Origin: Bordetella avium | Lineage (GTDB): Bacteria > Pseudomonadota > Gammaproteobacteria > Burkholderiales > Burkholderiaceae_B | Assembly: GCF_034424645.1 (NCBI RefSeq) | Contig: NZ_CP139969.1 | Coordinates: 2,356,001-2,420,000 of the forward strand | Direction: 5' to 3' | Length of the DNA: 64,000 nt | In this document: one piece after another, positions 1-9,988 of the stretch | Numbering within the stretch: position 1 is the stretch's first letter | Layout: every line of letters begins with the position of its first letter | The notes under the pieces: generated by a model | Seen by the model: the letters and a program-made list of their open reading frames with translations, nothing else | Databases searched by the model: none | Told to the model about the DNA's origin: nothing | Made by a program: the position numbers and the translations under genes

Positions 1-465
1 GGTGCGATCGGCATGCCGCAATTCATGCCCACCAGCATTGCCCATTACGCAGTGGATGGCGATGACGACGGCCACATCGATCTGGCTAACAGCGTGCCCG
101 ATGCCGTGATGTCGGTAGGCAGCTTTTTACAGAAACACGGCTGGCAACGTGGCTTACCCGTGTTTGCCCCCGTTATCCTGCCCGCCGACCCATCGTCCCT
201 GGTGGATGGCGGTCTGGTGCCCAAACTGAACTGGGCCGGATTGCAGCAGGCCGGGGCGCACCTCAGGCCTGGCGCCAGCGCCGAACCCTGGCAGAACAGC
301 CCGCTAGGCGTGATCGATCTTGCCGAAGAAGCACGCGGCACGGCGGTATATCGTACCGGCACCGCCAACTTCTTTGTCATCACGCAGTACAACCGCAGTT
401 ACTTCTATGCCACAGCGGTGGCTGACCTGGCAGCAGCGCTGCAAGCCCGAGTCGGCCGCCCATAA
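1..465 (+). CDS. mltB: Lytic murein transglycosylase B family, C-terminal part (5' end outside window)
   Basis: The reading frame is open from the first base, so the start lies upstream of the window. The visible part opens with GAIGMPQFMPTS, the conserved substrate-groove motif of MltB-type transglycosylases (family form G-A-x-G-x-PQFMPSS), followed by the DxDGDGxxDL-like stretch DGDDDGHIDL and the SVPDAVxSVGxFLxxHGW segment. These enzymes cleave peptidoglycan between MurNAc and GlcNAc and leave a 1,6-anhydro product; they are usually periplasmic or outer-membrane lipoproteins. The catalytic Glu lies upstream and is not seen. The gene converges on cysM. A second full paralogue of the family lies at 57279-58487. 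Confidence 0.9.
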   Translation, partial: GAIGMPQFMPTSIAHYAVDGDDDGHIDLANSVPDAVMSVGSFLQKHGWQRGLPVFAPVILPADPSSLVDGGLVPKLNWAGLQQAGAHLRPGASAEPWQNSPLGVIDLAEEARGTAVYRTGTANFFVITQYNRSYFYATAVADLAAALQARVGRP

Positions 466-482
466 GGTGTTGCGGTCAGGAT

Positions 483-502
483 GCCGGGCGCTCGGGCCCG
501 GC
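483..502. terminator. Hairpin between convergent mltB and cysM
   Basis: Arms GCCGGGC (483-489) and GCCCGGC (496-502) form a perfect 7-bp GC stem with a 6-nt loop, 17 nt after the mltB stop and just beyond the cysM stop. There is no T-tract on either side, so it is a possible bidirectional terminator only by position. Confidence 0.35.
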
Positions 503-510
503 GTCGCCCC

Positions 511-1422
511 TCAGTCGAAAACACCCGTAGACAGATAACGGTCACCGCGATCGCAAACGATAAATACGATCGTGGCGTTTTCTACGCGCTCGGCCACACG
601 CAAGGCGGCAACCAGCGCACCCGCCGCAGAAATCCCACCGAAAATACCTTCCTCGGCCGCCATGCGTCGCGCCATCTGCTCGGCATCGGCCTGGACGATG
701 GACTCGTAGGCATCCACCAGCGAAGCATCGAAAATCTTGGGCAGATAAGCTTGCGGCCACTTGCGTATGCCCGGAATCTGCGAGCCTTCGGCCGGCTGTG
801 CGCCCACCACTTGCACCGCTGGATTGCGCGATTTGAGATAGCTAGCCACGCCCATAATGGTGCCGGTGGTGCCCATGGCGCTGACGAAATGCGTCACCTG
901 ACCCTGCGTCTGCGCCCAGATTTCCGGCCCCGTGCCTTCGATATGGGCGCGTGGGTTATCCGGATTGGCGAACTGATCCAAGACCTTGCCCTTGCCCTCG
1001 GCCTGCATGGCGGTAGCCAGATCTCGCGCATACTCCATGCCGCCCTTGTCGGCTGGCGTGAGGATCAGCTCGGCGCCATAGGCCGCCATGGCAGCGCGGC
1101 GCTCTACTGAAAGATTGTCGGGCATGATCAGCACCATGCGATAGCCTCGCATGGCTGCGGTCATGGCCAGGGCAATACCGGTATTGCCGCTGGTGGCCTC
1201 GATCAGCGTATCGCCGGGACTGATTTCGCCGCGTTCTTCGGCGCGCAAAATCATGGACAGCGCCGGTCTATCCTTGACCGAACCTGCCGGATTATTGCCT
1301 TCCAGTTTGGCTAGGATGACATTGCCACGGGCCTGGCCGAGTTCGCCAGGAATGCGTTGCAGGCGCACCAACGGCGTATTGCCGACGGTCTGCTCGATAG
1401 TGGGGTAAGTGATGGCGTTCAT
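511..1422 (-). CDS. cysM: Cysteine synthase B (O-acetylserine sulfhydrylase B)
   Basis: This 303-residue PLP enzyme replaces the acetyl group of O-acetylserine with sulfide or thiosulfate to make cysteine or S-sulfocysteine in the cytoplasm. The N-terminal TVGNTPLVRL motif, the PLP lysine near residue 50 in NPAGSVKDRPA, the substrate/phosphate loop EATSGNTGIALA and the glycine-rich GTTGTIMGV loop are all visible. Length and the ending DRGDRYLSTGVF are typical of CysM rather than the longer CysK. ATG start at 1422. It lies 63 nt downstream of the ComEA-like gene on the same strand and may be co-transcribed with it. Confidence 0.95.
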   Translation of the reverse strand: MNAITYPTIEQTVGNTPLVRLQRIPGELGQARGNVILAKLEGNNPAGSVKDRPALSMILRAEERGEISPGDTLIEATSGNTGIALAMTAAMRGYRMVLIMPDNLSVERRAAMAAYGAELILTPADKGGMEYARDLATAMQAEGKGKVLDQFANPDNPRAHIEGTGPEIWAQTQGQVTHFVSAMGTTGTIMGVASYLKSRNPAVQVVGAQPAEGSQIPGIRKWPQAYLPKIFDASLVDAYESIVQADAEQMARRMAAEEGIFGGISAAGALVAALRVAERVENATIVFIVCDRGDRYLSTGVFD

Positions 1423-1485
1423 GAGTTGATCATAACCCTGCGGCCCGCCCCGCTATCGCAAACCCGTGCTAGGCGCAGGGAAAAA

Positions 1486-1875
1486 TCAGGGTTGGCGCAC
1501 TGCCTTCGCTGGAACCGGCTTGTTGGAGGAGGCCCCAGGTTTGCGCGTCGAGGCCGAGCTTGACGCCGCAGGGGGAACAGCAGGGGGCGCCGAGACGGCA
1601 GTGCGCGAAGACGGCGCTTGCCCCACGGTCAGGCCAGCCTCGGCGAAGCCGGCGATCTTGCGCTCACCGATGCCGCGCACGCGCTCGCTTAGATCCTGCA
1701 AGGACAAAAAAGGCCCGCCGCGCTCGCGTTCGCGCACAATGAGTTCGGCGCTGCGCGGCCCCACCCCTTTCAATTCGCGCAGTTGCGCAGCGGTAGCGCT
1801 GTTGAGGTCAAGGGCCGTCGCCGGGAAGGCGGCGCCCAGCAGTAATGCCGTGCATAGCAAGGGGGCGAAACGCAT
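1486..1875 (-). CDS. ComEA-like helix-hairpin-helix DNA-binding protein
   Basis: A 129-residue exported protein. A signal peptide (MRFAPLLCTALLLGAAFPATA) is followed by a helix-hairpin-helix DNA-binding repeat at about residues 22-85, with the family signature LDLNSATAAQLRELKGVGP and RGIGERKIAGF. ComEA proteins bind incoming DNA in the periplasm during transformation; stand-alone short forms like this are widespread and their role outside competent species is unclear. The tail after residue 90 is low-complexity Ala/Pro/Ser. A GGAG ribosome site lies 6 nt before the ATG at 1875. It sits between hldD and cysM. Confidence 0.85.
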   Translation of the reverse strand: MRFAPLLCTALLLGAAFPATALDLNSATAAQLRELKGVGPRSAELIVRERERGGPFLSLQDLSERVRGIGERKIAGFAEAGLTVGQAPSSRTAVSAPPAVPPAASSSASTRKPGASSNKPVPAKAVRQP

Positions 1876-1887
1876 AATGACTCCAGA

Positions 1888-1909
1888 AGAAAAGACGGCG
1901 ACCGCCGTC
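1888..1909 (-). terminator. Rho-independent terminator candidate after hldD
   Basis: Read on the minus strand, GACGGC-GGTC-GCCGTC (1909-1894) is followed directly by TTTTCT. It lies between the hldD stop and the ComEA-like start, so it could end the long hldD-containing transcript. Confidence 0.5.
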
Positions 1910-1926
1910 AGGCCCTCCAGAATGCG

Positions 1927-1964
1927 CTGACGGGCCCCTCAAGGGCCCGTCAGTTCGATTTTTT
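1927..1964 (+). terminator. Strong inverted repeat downstream of hldD, T-tract on plus strand
   Basis: An 11-bp perfect stem (1927-1937 with 1943-1953) has a 5-nt loop. The T-rich run TTCGATTTTTT follows on the plus strand only, although the gene ending here (hldD) is on the minus strand. It may still act as the hldD 3' hairpin together with the hairpin at 1888-1909, or block antisense transcripts. Confidence 0.5.
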
Positions 1965-1978
1965 GCCTCAGCGTAAAA

Positions 1979-2977
1979 CTACGCCAGTGACTTGCGCGAC
2001 CGCCAGTAGCGCACGTACTCGCTTACGCCTGTCTGCACATCACGCATGACGGCCGTATAGCCGGCCGCGCGCAAAGCATCGACATTGGCCTGGGTAAAGC
2101 TCTGATAGCGCCCCTTAAGGTCATCCGGAAAGGGGATGTAGCGGATCAGGCCCTGGCTCACGAGCTCGTCCAAGGACAAGGGTGCCTCGCCCTGCTCCGC
2201 CCGCAAGGTATTGACGACGGCAGCAGCCACGTCATTGAAAGGCTGCGCACGGCCCGTGCCGCAATTGAAGATCCCCGATGTGCCCGGATGATCGAGAAAG
2301 TGCAGGTTCACATCGACGACATCTTCCACCGAAATGAAATCGCGGCTTTGACCGCCATCCGCGTAGCCGTCCCAGCCTGAGAACAGGCGCACATGCCCCT
2401 CAGCCAGGAATTGGTTCATATTGTGGAACGCAACCGAGGCCATACGGCCCTTGTGCTGCTCATGCGGGCCATAGACATTGAAGTAACGCAGGCCCACGAC
2501 CTGGGCAGTCAACTTGTCCATGCGGGTGCGCAGCACCTGATCAAACAGCAGCTTGGAATAGCCGTAAACGTTCAAAGGGCCTTCGTTGGCCGGATCTTCG
2601 ACATAGACAGTCGATGCGCCATAGACTGCCGCCGACGACGCATAGATCAGGGGCACGCGATTCGCCTGGCAATATTCGAACCATTCCAGCGTCACGCGGT
2701 AATTGTTGTCCATCATGTACTGGCCATTGCGCTCGGTGGTGTCCGAGCAGGCCCCTTGATGCAGCACGGCCCGCACGCGCGGAAACTGGCCCGCCTTGAG
2801 CAGCGCACGCGCGTCTTCGTGATGCATATAGTCGGCAATGCGGCAATCGACCAGATTGCGGAATTTATCGCCTTCGGTCAGATCATCAATCGCGATGATG
2901 TCGTAAATGCCCCGGCGGTTCAGGCCGCGTACCAGATTGCTGCCAATAAAGCCGGCTGCGCCCGTCACAACAATCAT
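1979..2977 (-). CDS. hldD: ADP-L-glycero-D-manno-heptose 6-epimerase
   Basis: A 332-residue extended short-chain dehydrogenase that epimerises ADP-D-glycero-beta-D-manno-heptose at C6, the last step in making the inner-core heptose of LPS. The N-terminal NADP-binding motif GAAGFIGSN (residues 6-14), the ASSAAVYG segment and the catalytic YGYSK (YxxxK) are present, and the C-terminal [10 protein letters not shown] motif is specific to HldD. It is the promoter-distal gene of the lapA-lapB-hldA-hldD run: its ATG (2977) overlaps the hldA stop by 4 nt, implying coupled translation. Confidence 0.96.
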   Translation of the reverse strand: MIVVTGAAGFIGSNLVRGLNRRGIYDIIAIDDLTEGDKFRNLVDCRIADYMHHEDARALLKAGQFPRVRAVLHQGACSDTTERNGQYMMDNNYRVTLEWFEYCQANRVPLIYASSAAVYGASTVYVEDPANEGPLNVYGYSKLLFDQVLRTRMDKLTAQVVGLRYFNVYGPHEQHKGRMASVAFHNMNQFLAEGHVRLFSGWDGYADGGQSRDFISVEDVVDVNLHFLDHPGTSGIFNCGTGRAQPFNDVAAAVVNTLRAEQGEAPLSLDELVSQGLIRYIPFPDDLKGRYQSFTQANVDALRAAGYTAVMRDVQTGVSEYVRYWRSRKSLA

Positions 2978-3915
2978 ATTGCTTCTCCTGCAAGTTCAGC
3001 GCCAGTCACCACCGAGGTGCCCAGCTTGCCGACGACGATGCCGCCAGCACGATTGGCCCAGCTCATCGCATCCGCCCAGTCCAGGCCGGTGGCCCGCATG
3101 ACGGCCAGTGTGGCAAGCACCGTATCGCCGGCACCCGACACGTCGAATACTTCGTGCGCCTGTGCATCCACATGCTGGCGGCCGTCCTGCGTGAACAAGG
3201 TCATGCCCTGCTCGGAGCGCGTCACCAGCAAGGCCTCCAGATCGAGATCCTGGCGCAGGGCCTGCGCGCGCTGATCGAGCTGCGCTTCGCTGGACCAGCG
3301 GCCCACCGCCTGCTGCATTTCAGCACGATTAGGCGTCACCAGCGTGGCGCCCCGGTAGCGGGAATAGTCGTCGCCCTTGGGATCGACCAAGACCGGCACC
3401 TGGCGGGCTCGCGCCAGGGCGATCAAGCCCTCGACGCGGGCCAGCGCACCCTTGGCATAATCGGAAAGCACCAGCACATCACAGTCGGACAAGGCGGCTG
3501 CCAGCGCGGCATCCACGCCTTCGAGTATGGCCTGGCCCGGCTCCTCTTCGAAATCGATGCGCAGCAATTGCTGTTGACGGCCCAACACCCGCATTTTTAA
3601 GGTGGTATGACGATCCGGATCGGTAACGAGCCGCGTATGCACTCCGGCCTCGGACGCCAACACAGCAATGCGCCCACCCGCCTCATCAGCGCCAACCACC
3701 CCGATCAGGGTAGCCTGAGCGCCAAGCGCGGCGATGTTACGTGCGACGTTGGCGGCGCCACCCAGACGGTCTTCTCGTCGGGCTACGCGCACCACGGGTA
3801 CCGGCGCCTCGGGGGAAATACGCTCGACCTCACCGAACCAATAACGGTCCAGCATGACATCGCCGACGACGAGCACGCGAGCACGCGCGACAGCTTGCGC
3901 GGGAAAAGTCATCAT
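2974..3915 (-). CDS. hldA: D-glycero-beta-D-manno-heptose-7-phosphate kinase
   Basis: A 313-residue PfkB/ribokinase-family kinase that makes heptose 1,7-bisphosphate for LPS core. It shows the N-terminal GDVMLDRYW, the family signature [15 protein letters not shown], and near the C-terminus the anion-hole/catalytic-base motif [14 protein letters not shown]. It matches the N-terminal half of the E. coli bifunctional HldE (RfaE) only; the adenylyltransferase half (HldC) is not fused, and no separate hldC is in the window, as is common in betaproteobacteria. It overlaps lapB and hldD by 4 nt on either side. Confidence 0.94.
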   Translation of the reverse strand: MMTFPAQAVARARVLVVGDVMLDRYWFGEVERISPEAPVPVVRVARREDRLGGAANVARNIAALGAQATLIGVVGADEAGGRIAVLASEAGVHTRLVTDPDRHTTLKMRVLGRQQQLLRIDFEEEPGQAILEGVDAALAAALSDCDVLVLSDYAKGALARVEGLIALARARQVPVLVDPKGDDYSRYRGATLVTPNRAEMQQAVGRWSSEAQLDQRAQALRQDLDLEALLVTRSEQGMTLFTQDGRQHVDAQAHEVFDVSGAGDTVLATLAVMRATGLDWADAMSWANRAGGIVVGKLGTSVVTGAELAGEAI

Positions 3916-5141
3916 TCAAGTTCTTCCAAACGGCGTGGCGTATAGGTTTCCCAGGCATTGCAGCCCGGGCATTGCCAATAGAAGCGGCGTGCCTGAAAAC
4001 CGCAGCTGCGGCAGGCATACCGGTCAAGGCGTTGTGTATGTTTGTGGATCAGACTGCGCAGCAGCGTCATGTCCGCGCCCGGCACGGGGCTGCTCGGTGC
4101 GCCGGCGACGGCCGGAGCCGCCAATTCAGCCTCGAGCAAGCGGTCCAGACCCAATAGAGAGGGATGGTGACGCAGCGCCTCACGGGCAAAGGCCCAGGCC
4201 GGTCCGCTGCCCTGCTGTGCCCGCAACTCGCGAAATACCACATTGAAGAGGTCTAGCGAGGCATGACGTTCGTATTGCGCGCGCAAATGCGCCAGGCCTT
4301 GCACGGCCTCTCCTGCCTGCCGATAATTGTTCAGCAACTGCTCGGCCACCAGGCCGGCGTACTCGGGCGCTTCCGCCAGAATGCCTTCGAGATAAAGACG
4401 CTCGCGCTTGCTATCGCTTTCCAGCGCAGCCAGGCGCGCACGCAGCATCGAGGTGCGTACCTTGGAGCCTCGGCTCATCGAGCCGCCGTGGCCCGTCGCA
4501 GCGGCCGCATGATCTGCCGCATCGAGCGCAGCCAAGGCGCTTTCGATATCGGCGGGCTTTGCGCTCAGCGCAGCCTGCGCCTGCTCACAGTAGTAGTGCA
4601 CCAGTTGCGGCACCGGCTCGTCAACCAAGCCCTGCAAGGTTTTGACCGCCTCGATAGCGCGCGGCCAATCATGCTCGGATTCATAAATGCGAATCAGCGA
4701 ACGCAGCGCGGGCAGGGCGTAACGGGTGTCGGTGTCTTTGAGCTGCTCGAAAGCCGCCTCGGCCCGGTCCAGCATGCCCGCCTTGAGAAAATCCTGCGCC
4801 AGTTCATGTTGCGCGTGCTCACGTTCCGCCTGTGGCAGGTCGGAGCGGCTCAAGAGGCTTTGGTGCACACGGATGGCGCGCTCCATTTCGCCGCGACGGC
4901 GGAACAGACTGCCCAGGGCGAAATGCAATTCGGTCGTTTCAGGGTCTAATTTGGCGACTTCGACAAAGGCGTCGATCGCACGGTCCGGCTGCTCATTCAG
5001 CAGGAAATTCAAGCCACGAAAATAAGAATCCGGCAAGGTACGTGTTTCACGCAGCATCTGCCGGAAGTCAAAGCGCGCCGCCAACCAGCCCAGGGCGAAC
5101 AGCACCGGGACGAAAATCAGCCACCAGGGTTCAAAATCCAC
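3912..5141 (-). CDS. lapB: Lipopolysaccharide assembly protein B (TPR protein, YciM)
   Basis: A 409-residue inner-membrane-anchored protein. One N-terminal membrane segment (about residues 5-22) is followed by the conserved DSYFRGLNFLLNEQPDRAI and a series of tetratricopeptide repeats. The C-terminus holds a rubredoxin-like zinc ribbon with two CxxC pairs (YACRSCGF and WQCPGCNAW). In E. coli LapB brings LpxC to FtsH for degradation and so sets LPS synthesis. Here it lies directly between lapA and the heptose genes, so LPS supply and its control share a transcript. The 4-nt overlap with hldA supports this. Confidence 0.95.
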   Translation of the reverse strand: MDFEPWWLIFVPVLFALGWLAARFDFRQMLRETRTLPDSYFRGLNFLLNEQPDRAIDAFVEVAKLDPETTELHFALGSLFRRRGEMERAIRVHQSLLSRSDLPQAEREHAQHELAQDFLKAGMLDRAEAAFEQLKDTDTRYALPALRSLIRIYESEHDWPRAIEAVKTLQGLVDEPVPQLVHYYCEQAQAALSAKPADIESALAALDAADHAAAATGHGGSMSRGSKVRTSMLRARLAALESDSKRERLYLEGILAEAPEYAGLVAEQLLNNYRQAGEAVQGLAHLRAQYERHASLDLFNVVFRELRAQQGSGPAWAFAREALRHHPSLLGLDRLLEAELAAPAVAGAPSSPVPGADMTLLRSLIHKHTQRLDRYACRSCGFQARRFYWQCPGCNAWETYTPRRLEELE

Positions 5142-5175
5142 AGTTCAGACTCTTGCGATCCAGTGAAAAACCGCT

Positions 5176-5484
5176 TTACAGCGGCGACATCGGCGCGACC
5201 GCTTCGGGCGCGACAGGCGTTTGCGTACCAGACGCCTGCAGGCGTTCAACTTCGCGGCGCAGGCGTTGTGCTTCGCGGCGACGTCGCATCGACGCAGGCA
5301 CCGTCAGCAATAAACCGAAAACCGCGCCCAAAACAAAAGTCGCCAGCATGACCACGATAAGCGGCACATCTTGCAGCACATGATCCGCGTAGAACTTGAC
5401 CGCGACCGGTTCCGTGTTCTTTAGCGCGAACATCAATACAGCGATAAAAACGAGCAATCGCAGGGCCCAGACAAGGTAGCGCAT
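5176..5484 (-). CDS. lapA: Lipopolysaccharide assembly protein A (LapA, DUF1049)
   Basis: A 102-residue inner-membrane protein with two membrane segments (about 4-22 and 41-62), the typical NTEPVAVKF motif between them, and a basic cytoplasmic tail with a coiled-coil-like Arg/Glu stretch. It works with LapB in LPS assembly. The open frame extends upstream to 5622, but the ATG at 5484 (MRYLVWALRLL) has a GGAG site 8 nt upstream and gives the family-sized product, so I use it. It lies 34 nt before lapB. Confidence 0.9.
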   Translation of the reverse strand: MRYLVWALRLLVFIAVLMFALKNTEPVAVKFYADHVLQDVPLIVVMLATFVLGAVFGLLLTVPASMRRRREAQRLRREVERLQASGTQTPVAPEAVAPMSPL

Positions 5485-5592
5485 GGCGCGTGCTCCATGA
5501 TATGTAAGACTTTTGATTGTAAGCGCAAGCGGGACCGAATCCGTGGCCCATGTGGGGCTTTTGTCAGGTTTACCTTCCGACAGCGGCAAAGA

Positions 5593-5631
5593 CAAAGCCC
5601 CTTGAGACGGAACTGACCTCAAGGGGCTTTG
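5593..5631 (-). terminator. ihfB terminator
   Basis: A perfect 14-bp stem (5593-5606 with 5618-5631) with an 11-nt loop lies 17 nt past the ihfB stop. On the minus strand it is followed by TCTTTG, a weak T-tract. It would separate or attenuate lapA-lapB-hldA-hldD from the upstream rpsA-ihfB transcript. Confidence 0.7.
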
Positions 5632-5648
5632 CGTCGGGCACTACGACA

Positions 5649-6008
5649 TCAATGCATTGCGTGCATATCCATCTCAGCCTGCAACGGGTCTGACGATTCG
5701 TTAGAAGAATCGCCACCCGCTTCGTTACCTGCCAGATCCACGCGCTCTCGCAACTCTTTACCTGCCTTGAAATGCGGCACCTGCTTACCAGGCACCAACA
5801 CTTGCTCGCCAGACTTGGGGTTGCGTCCCACGCGGGGTGACCGCTGCGACAAGGAAAAGCTGCCAAAACCGCGGATCTCGATGCGCTGACCCGAGGCCAG
5901 GGCCTGGGTCATGGCATCAAGAACGGTCTTGACGGCCAGATCGGTGTCGCGGGCGGCCAGCTGGGGATAGCGGGCCGACAGAGCGGCGATCAGCTCCGAC
6001 TTGGTCAC
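5649..6008 (-). CDS. ihfB: Integration host factor subunit beta
   Basis: A 119-residue HU/IHF-family protein that with IhfA bends DNA at WATCAA-N4-TTR sites. The whole fold is visible: [15 protein letters not shown], the RGFGSFSL signature, and the DNA-binding beta-arm [31 protein letters not shown] tail of about 25 residues rich in Ser/Asp/His follows, longer than in E. coli. I use the GTG at 6008 because it gives the universal N-terminus MTKSEL; a TTG at 6014, overlapping the rpsA TGA, would add three residues. It lies directly downstream of rpsA, as in many proteobacteria. Confidence 0.93.
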   Translation of the reverse strand: MTKSELIAALSARYPQLAARDTDLAVKTVLDAMTQALASGQRIEIRGFGSFSLSQRSPRVGRNPKSGEQVLVPGKQVPHFKAGKELRERVDLAGNEAGGDSSNESSDPLQAEMDMHAMH

Positions 6009-6010
6009 GT

Positions 6011-7723
6011 TCAACCGTCGTTGCGCTGTTGGTCCAGCTTGGCCTTCAGCAGCGCGCCCAGGTTCGTCGTACCCGACGAGGCGCTGGCTTCGGACATGCG
6101 CTGGATGGTTTCAGCCGTTTCGGCGTTGTCCCGGGCCTTGATCGACAACTGAATCGAACGCGCCTTGCGGTCGATGTTGATGATCATGGCTTCGACGTTG
6201 TCGCCAACGTTCAGCACGGTAGTGGCGTCTTCAACACGGCCCGAGGAGATCTCGGAAGCGCGCAGATAACCCTCGACGTCGACGGACAGGGTCACGACAG
6301 CGCCCTTGGCTTCGACCTGCTTGATCGTGCCAGGAACCACAGCGCCCTTGTCGTAGGTGGCGACGAAGTTGTTGAACGGATCGCCTTCGAGCTGCTTGAT
6401 GCCCAGGGAGATGCGTTCCTTCTCGGTGTCGATACCCAGAACCACGGCTTCGATTTCGTCGCCCTTCTTGAAGTTGCGAACGGCTTCTTCGCCGGTTTCC
6501 GTCCACGACAGATCGGACAGGTGGACCAGGCCGTCGATGCCGCCAGGCAGACCGACAAACACGCCGAAGTCGGTGATCGACTTGATAGCGCCGCGCACCT
6601 TGTCGCCGCGCTTGAAGTTCGTGGCGAACTCTTCCCACGGATTCTGACGGCACTGCTTCATGCCCAGCGAGATACGGCGACGGTCTTCGTCGATCTCGAG
6701 AACCATGACTTCGACTTCTTCGCCCAGGGTGACAACCTTGCGCGGGTCCACGTTCTTGTTGGTCCAGTCCATTTCGGAGACGTGCACCAGACCTTCGATG
6801 CCGGCTTCGACCTCAACGAAGGCGCCGTAGTCGGTCAGGTTGGTCACCTTGCCGAACAGACGGGTGCCTTGCGGGTAGCGGCGAGCCAGACCCACCCACG
6901 GATCTTCGCCCAGTTGCTTGACGCCCAGCGACACGCGGCTCTTTTCCTGGTCGAACTTGAGGACCTTGGCTTCGACTTCCTGACCCACTTGCAGGACTTC
7001 GGAGGGGTGACGCACACGGCGCCAGGCCATGTCGGTGATGTGCAGCAGGCCGTCGATGCCGCCCAGATCCACGAACGCGCCGTAGTCGGTGATGTTCTTG
7101 ACCACGCCCTTGACCACAGCACCTTCGTGCAGGGTTTCGAGCAGCTTCTGACGCTCTTCGCCCATGCTGGCTTCCAGCACTTGGCGGCGCGACAGCACAA
7201 CGTTGTTGCGCTTGCGGTCGAGCTTGATGACCTTGAACTCGAGGGTCTTGCCCTCGTAGGGGGTGGTGTCCTTGACAGGACGCAGGTCGACCAGCGAACC
7301 CGGCAGGAAGGCGCGGATGCCGTTGGTCATGACGGTCAGACCGCCCTTGACCTTGCCCGTGATGGTGCCGGTAACCAGCTCGCCATTTTCCAGGGCCTTT
7401 TCCAGTTGCAGCCAGGCCGACAGGCGCTTGGCGCGGTCACGCGACAGGATGGTGTCGCCGTAGCCGTTTTCCAGCGAGTCGATCGCCACCGAGACGAAAT
7501 CGCCGGGTTGTACTTCGAGTTCACCCTGGTCGTTCAGGAACTCTTCCAGGGGGATCAGCGCCTCGGACTTCAGGCCAGCGTTCACGACCACGAAATTGTG
7601 GTCAACGCGAACGACTTCGGCGCTGATGACCTCGCCGGACTTCATGTCCTGGCTCTTGAGGCTCTCGGCAAACAGGTCGGCAAAGTTCTCACCGCCGAAG
7701 GCGGAAGTGGAAACGGAAGACAT
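6011..7723 (-). CDS. rpsA: 30S ribosomal protein S1
   Basis: A 570-residue protein (E. coli 557) made of six S1 RNA-binding repeats. The first two bind the ribosome; repeats 3-6 carry the repeated [15 protein letters not shown]..., [11 protein letters not shown] and [17 protein letters not shown] signatures and bind mRNA to promote translation of structured or weakly led messages. The N-terminus [11 protein letters not shown] is the conserved start. Codon use is strongly biased, as expected for a highly expressed gene. It lies between cmk and ihfB, with a 258-nt leader. Confidence 0.97.
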   Translation of the reverse strand: MSSVSTSAFGGENFADLFAESLKSQDMKSGEVISAEVVRVDHNFVVVNAGLKSEALIPLEEFLNDQGELEVQPGDFVSVAIDSLENGYGDTILSRDRAKRLSAWLQLEKALENGELVTGTITGKVKGGLTVMTNGIRAFLPGSLVDLRPVKDTTPYEGKTLEFKVIKLDRKRNNVVLSRRQVLEASMGEERQKLLETLHEGAVVKGVVKNITDYGAFVDLGGIDGLLHITDMAWRRVRHPSEVLQVGQEVEAKVLKFDQEKSRVSLGVKQLGEDPWVGLARRYPQGTRLFGKVTNLTDYGAFVEVEAGIEGLVHVSEMDWTNKNVDPRKVVTLGEEVEVMVLEIDEDRRRISLGMKQCRQNPWEEFATNFKRGDKVRGAIKSITDFGVFVGLPGGIDGLVHLSDLSWTETGEEAVRNFKKGDEIEAVVLGIDTEKERISLGIKQLEGDPFNNFVATYDKGAVVPGTIKQVEAKGAVVTLSVDVEGYLRASEISSGRVEDATTVLNVGDNVEAMIINIDRKARSIQLSIKARDNAETAETIQRMSEASASSGTTNLGALLKAKLDQQRNDG

Positions 7724-7981
7724 TAGGTTAATAATCCATTAGGCCAAAATGGCCGTTGCTACACACCGCGACGGCTTGCCCGCCGCAGTGGAGTCAAAAA
7801 ACCTGCCGGTTGGCGCCGCCCTTGCGGGGTGACCCGTGTGAGCGTACACATAGGCCGGCAGGGCCTGAAAACAACGTCCCGAAAAACGTTGCGCACTACA
7901 TTTCGCAGATTACCCTCTTACCCACCTGATAGTGGCCGTGGCGCTAATACCGCCCCAGACCAAGCCGGCGCACGGCACCGG
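7724..7981 (-). promoter_or_regulatory. rpsA leader with a long-range stem
   Basis: This 258-nt space between cmk and rpsA is unusually long in a run of overlapping genes. Arms 7802-7809 (CCTGCCGG) and 7855-7862 (CCGGCAGG) pair perfectly and enclose smaller hairpins. In E. coli the rpsA leader is a structured translational operator bound by S1 itself; the same role is inferred here, not shown. Confidence 0.45.
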
Positions 7982-8650
7982 TCAATGACGCCAGTGCTCA
8001 AGCACCGCCGCCACAGTCTGCTCGACTGTCAGGTTAGAAGAATCCAGCACTTTTGCGTCTGCCGCCGGCGCCAAAGGCGCCACAGCGCGCTGCGTATCGC
8101 GCGCATCGCGCTCTCGCATATCCCGCAAAAGCTCATCAAGATTAGCAGAAATACCCTTATCGATCAACTGCTTATACCGCCTCTGCGCCCGGGCTTCGAC
8201 ACTGGCGACGAGAAATATCTTTAGTGAGGCGTCGGGGAATACCACGGTGCCCATATCGCGGCCGTCCGCCACCAGGCCGGGCGGCAGGCGAAAAGCCCGC
8301 TGCCGATCGAGAAGTGCCTGACGCACGGCAGGATAAGCCGCCACGCGAGAGGCATAATTGCCCACGTGTTCCCGGCGGATTTCATGCCCGGCATCCACGC
8401 CCTGCAAGTACACATGCGGGCCATCGAAACGGACATCAAGCGCCTGGGCAACGGCGGCCACTGCGCTCTCGTCTTGCGCCGCCACGCCTGCGTTGAGCGC
8501 GGCCAGCGCAGTAAGCCGGTAGAGCGCCCCGCTATCCAGAACCGCAAACCCCAGTTTCTTGGCCACACGATGGGCGATCGTGCCCTTGCCCGAGGCGGTC
8601 GGGCCATCAATGGTGATCACCGGCGCGGAGCCGGCAGCATCAGAGCTCAT
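7982..8650 (-). CDS. cmk: Cytidylate kinase
   Basis: A 222-residue P-loop kinase that phosphorylates CMP and dCMP. The Walker A motif GPTASGKGT lies at about residues 16-24, followed by LDSGALYR, the CMP-binding [13 protein letters not shown] segment and the lid RYKQLIDKG. It follows aroA by 18 nt and precedes rpsA. The coupling of aroA-cmk-rpsA is the known proteobacterial arrangement. Confidence 0.96.
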   Translation of the reverse strand: MSSDAAGSAPVITIDGPTASGKGTIAHRVAKKLGFAVLDSGALYRLTALAALNAGVAAQDESAVAAVAQALDVRFDGPHVYLQGVDAGHEIRREHVGNYASRVAAYPAVRQALLDRQRAFRLPPGLVADGRDMGTVVFPDASLKIFLVASVEARAQRRYKQLIDKGISANLDELLRDMRERDARDTQRAVAPLAPAADAKVLDSSNLTVEQTVAAVLEHWRH

Positions 8651-8668
8651 GAAATATCCGTCCAGGGC

Positions 8669-9988
8669 TCAGGCGCTGACCAGGCCCGCATACACGTCAA
8701 AATAATCCGGGAAGGTCTTGCTGACGCAGCCCGGGTCAAGAATACGCACCGCCGCAGGCCCGAAGGCGGCCAGCGAAAAGCACATGGCCATCCGGTGGTC
8801 GTCCCAGGTGCCGATATGCGCATCACGCCAATCACTGTCGGCAGGCGGCGTCAGCGACAGCCAATCCGGCCCGCTTTCGACCTTGGCCCCCAGTTTAGCC
8901 AGCTCCGTGTGCATCGCGTGAATGCGATCGGTTTCTTTGACACGCCAGCTGCCGATATTGCGCAAACGGCAGGGGCCGTCGGCAAACAAGGCCATCGTGG
9001 CGGCCGTCATCGCCGCATCGGGAATCAGATTGAAGTCGGCGTCAAACGCCTTAATCCGCCCCCCCTCGGCCACGGCCTGGCCGCTGGCCTCGATCCAGTC
9101 ACTGCCTTTGGTGATGTTCGCGCCCATCGCAGCCAGCGTATCCGCAAAGGCGGTGTCGCCCTGAATACTCTGCTCACCCACGCCCGTGACACGGACCGGA
9201 CCGCCCCCCAGAACACCCAAGGCCAGCAGATAGGAGGCTGTGGAAGCATCTCCTTCGACGGCGATGCTTCCAGGGCTGCGGTAACGCGCATCGCCCTCGA
9301 TGGTGAAAGCACGCCAGCCATCACGCACCACATTGACACCGTAGCGCGCCATAAGATTGAGCGTGATCTCGATATACGGCTTGGAAATCAGCTCGCCGAT
9401 CACCTCGATGGTGACCGGGCGGCCGCTGGCGCCAGCCTCGATGGGCGCGGCCAAAAGCAATGCCGTGAGAAATTGGCTTGACACCGAACCCTGCACCCGC
9501 ACCCGGTCTGCACGGATGTCTCCCCGGCCGATATGCAGGGGCGGATAGCCCGCTTGACCCAGATAATCAATGCGGGCGCCCCAGGCACGCAGCGCATCGA
9601 CCAGATCGCCGATCGGGCGCTCGTGCATGCGCGGCACACCAGAGAGACGATAGTCGCCACCCATCAGGGCCAGCGCGGCAGTCAGGGGACGGAAGGCCGT
9701 TCCGGCATTGCCCAAAAACAGTTCCGCCTTTTCGGCGAGGAAACGGCGGGCGCCTTCGACCGCCACCCTGCCCTGCCCGAGATCCGTTACGGCCACGCCC
9801 AGCTGCCGCAAAGCCGCAAGCATCACCCGGGTGTCATCGGAATCAAGCAGGCCGCTGATTTCGGTACGGCCCTCAGCCAGCGCGGCAATCAGCAGCACAC
9901 GATTGGAAATACTCTTGGAGCCCGGCAGCGCGGCAAGGCCGCGCGCCTGGCGGATATGAGGCAAATCCAGATAGGCCAATGCATTCAT
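8669..9988 (-). CDS. aroA: 3-phosphoshikimate 1-carboxyvinyltransferase (EPSP synthase)
   Basis: A 439-residue enzyme that joins phosphoenolpyruvate to shikimate-3-phosphate in chorismate synthesis. It shows the PEP-binding [35 protein letters not shown], the R in [12 protein letters not shown], and the C-terminal DDHRMAM motif. The start used (9988, [11 protein letters not shown]) forms a TGATG overlap with the tyrA stop; the frame also extends to 10042 inside tyrA, which would add a non-homologous N-terminus. The PGSKSISNR and NAGTAFRPL motifs place it in the class I (glyphosate-sensitive) type. Confidence 0.95.
   Translation of the reverse strand: MNALAYLDLPHIRQARGLAALPGSKSISNRVLLIAALAEGRTEISGLLDSDDTRVMLAALRQLGVAVTDLGQGRVAVEGARRFLAEKAELFLGNAGTAFRPLTAALALMGGDYRLSGVPRMHERPIGDLVDALRAWGARIDYLGQAGYPPLHIGRGDIRADRVRVQGSVSSQFLTALLLAAPIEAGASGRPVTIEVIGELISKPYIEITLNLMARYGVNVVRDGWRAFTIEGDARYRSPGSIAVEGDASTASYLLALGVLGGGPVRVTGVGEQSIQGDTAFADTLAAMGANITKGSDWIEASGQAVAEGGRIKAFDADFNLIPDAAMTAATMALFADGPCRLRNIGSWRVKETDRIHAMHTELAKLGAKVESGPDWLSLTPPADSDWRDAHIGTWDDHRMAMCFSLAAFGPAAVRILDPGCVSKTFPDYFDVYAGLVSA

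Noticed and set aside
6029..7726. A 565-residue open frame opposite rpsA
   Set aside because: Same reason: mirror frame of a highly biased ribosomal gene.
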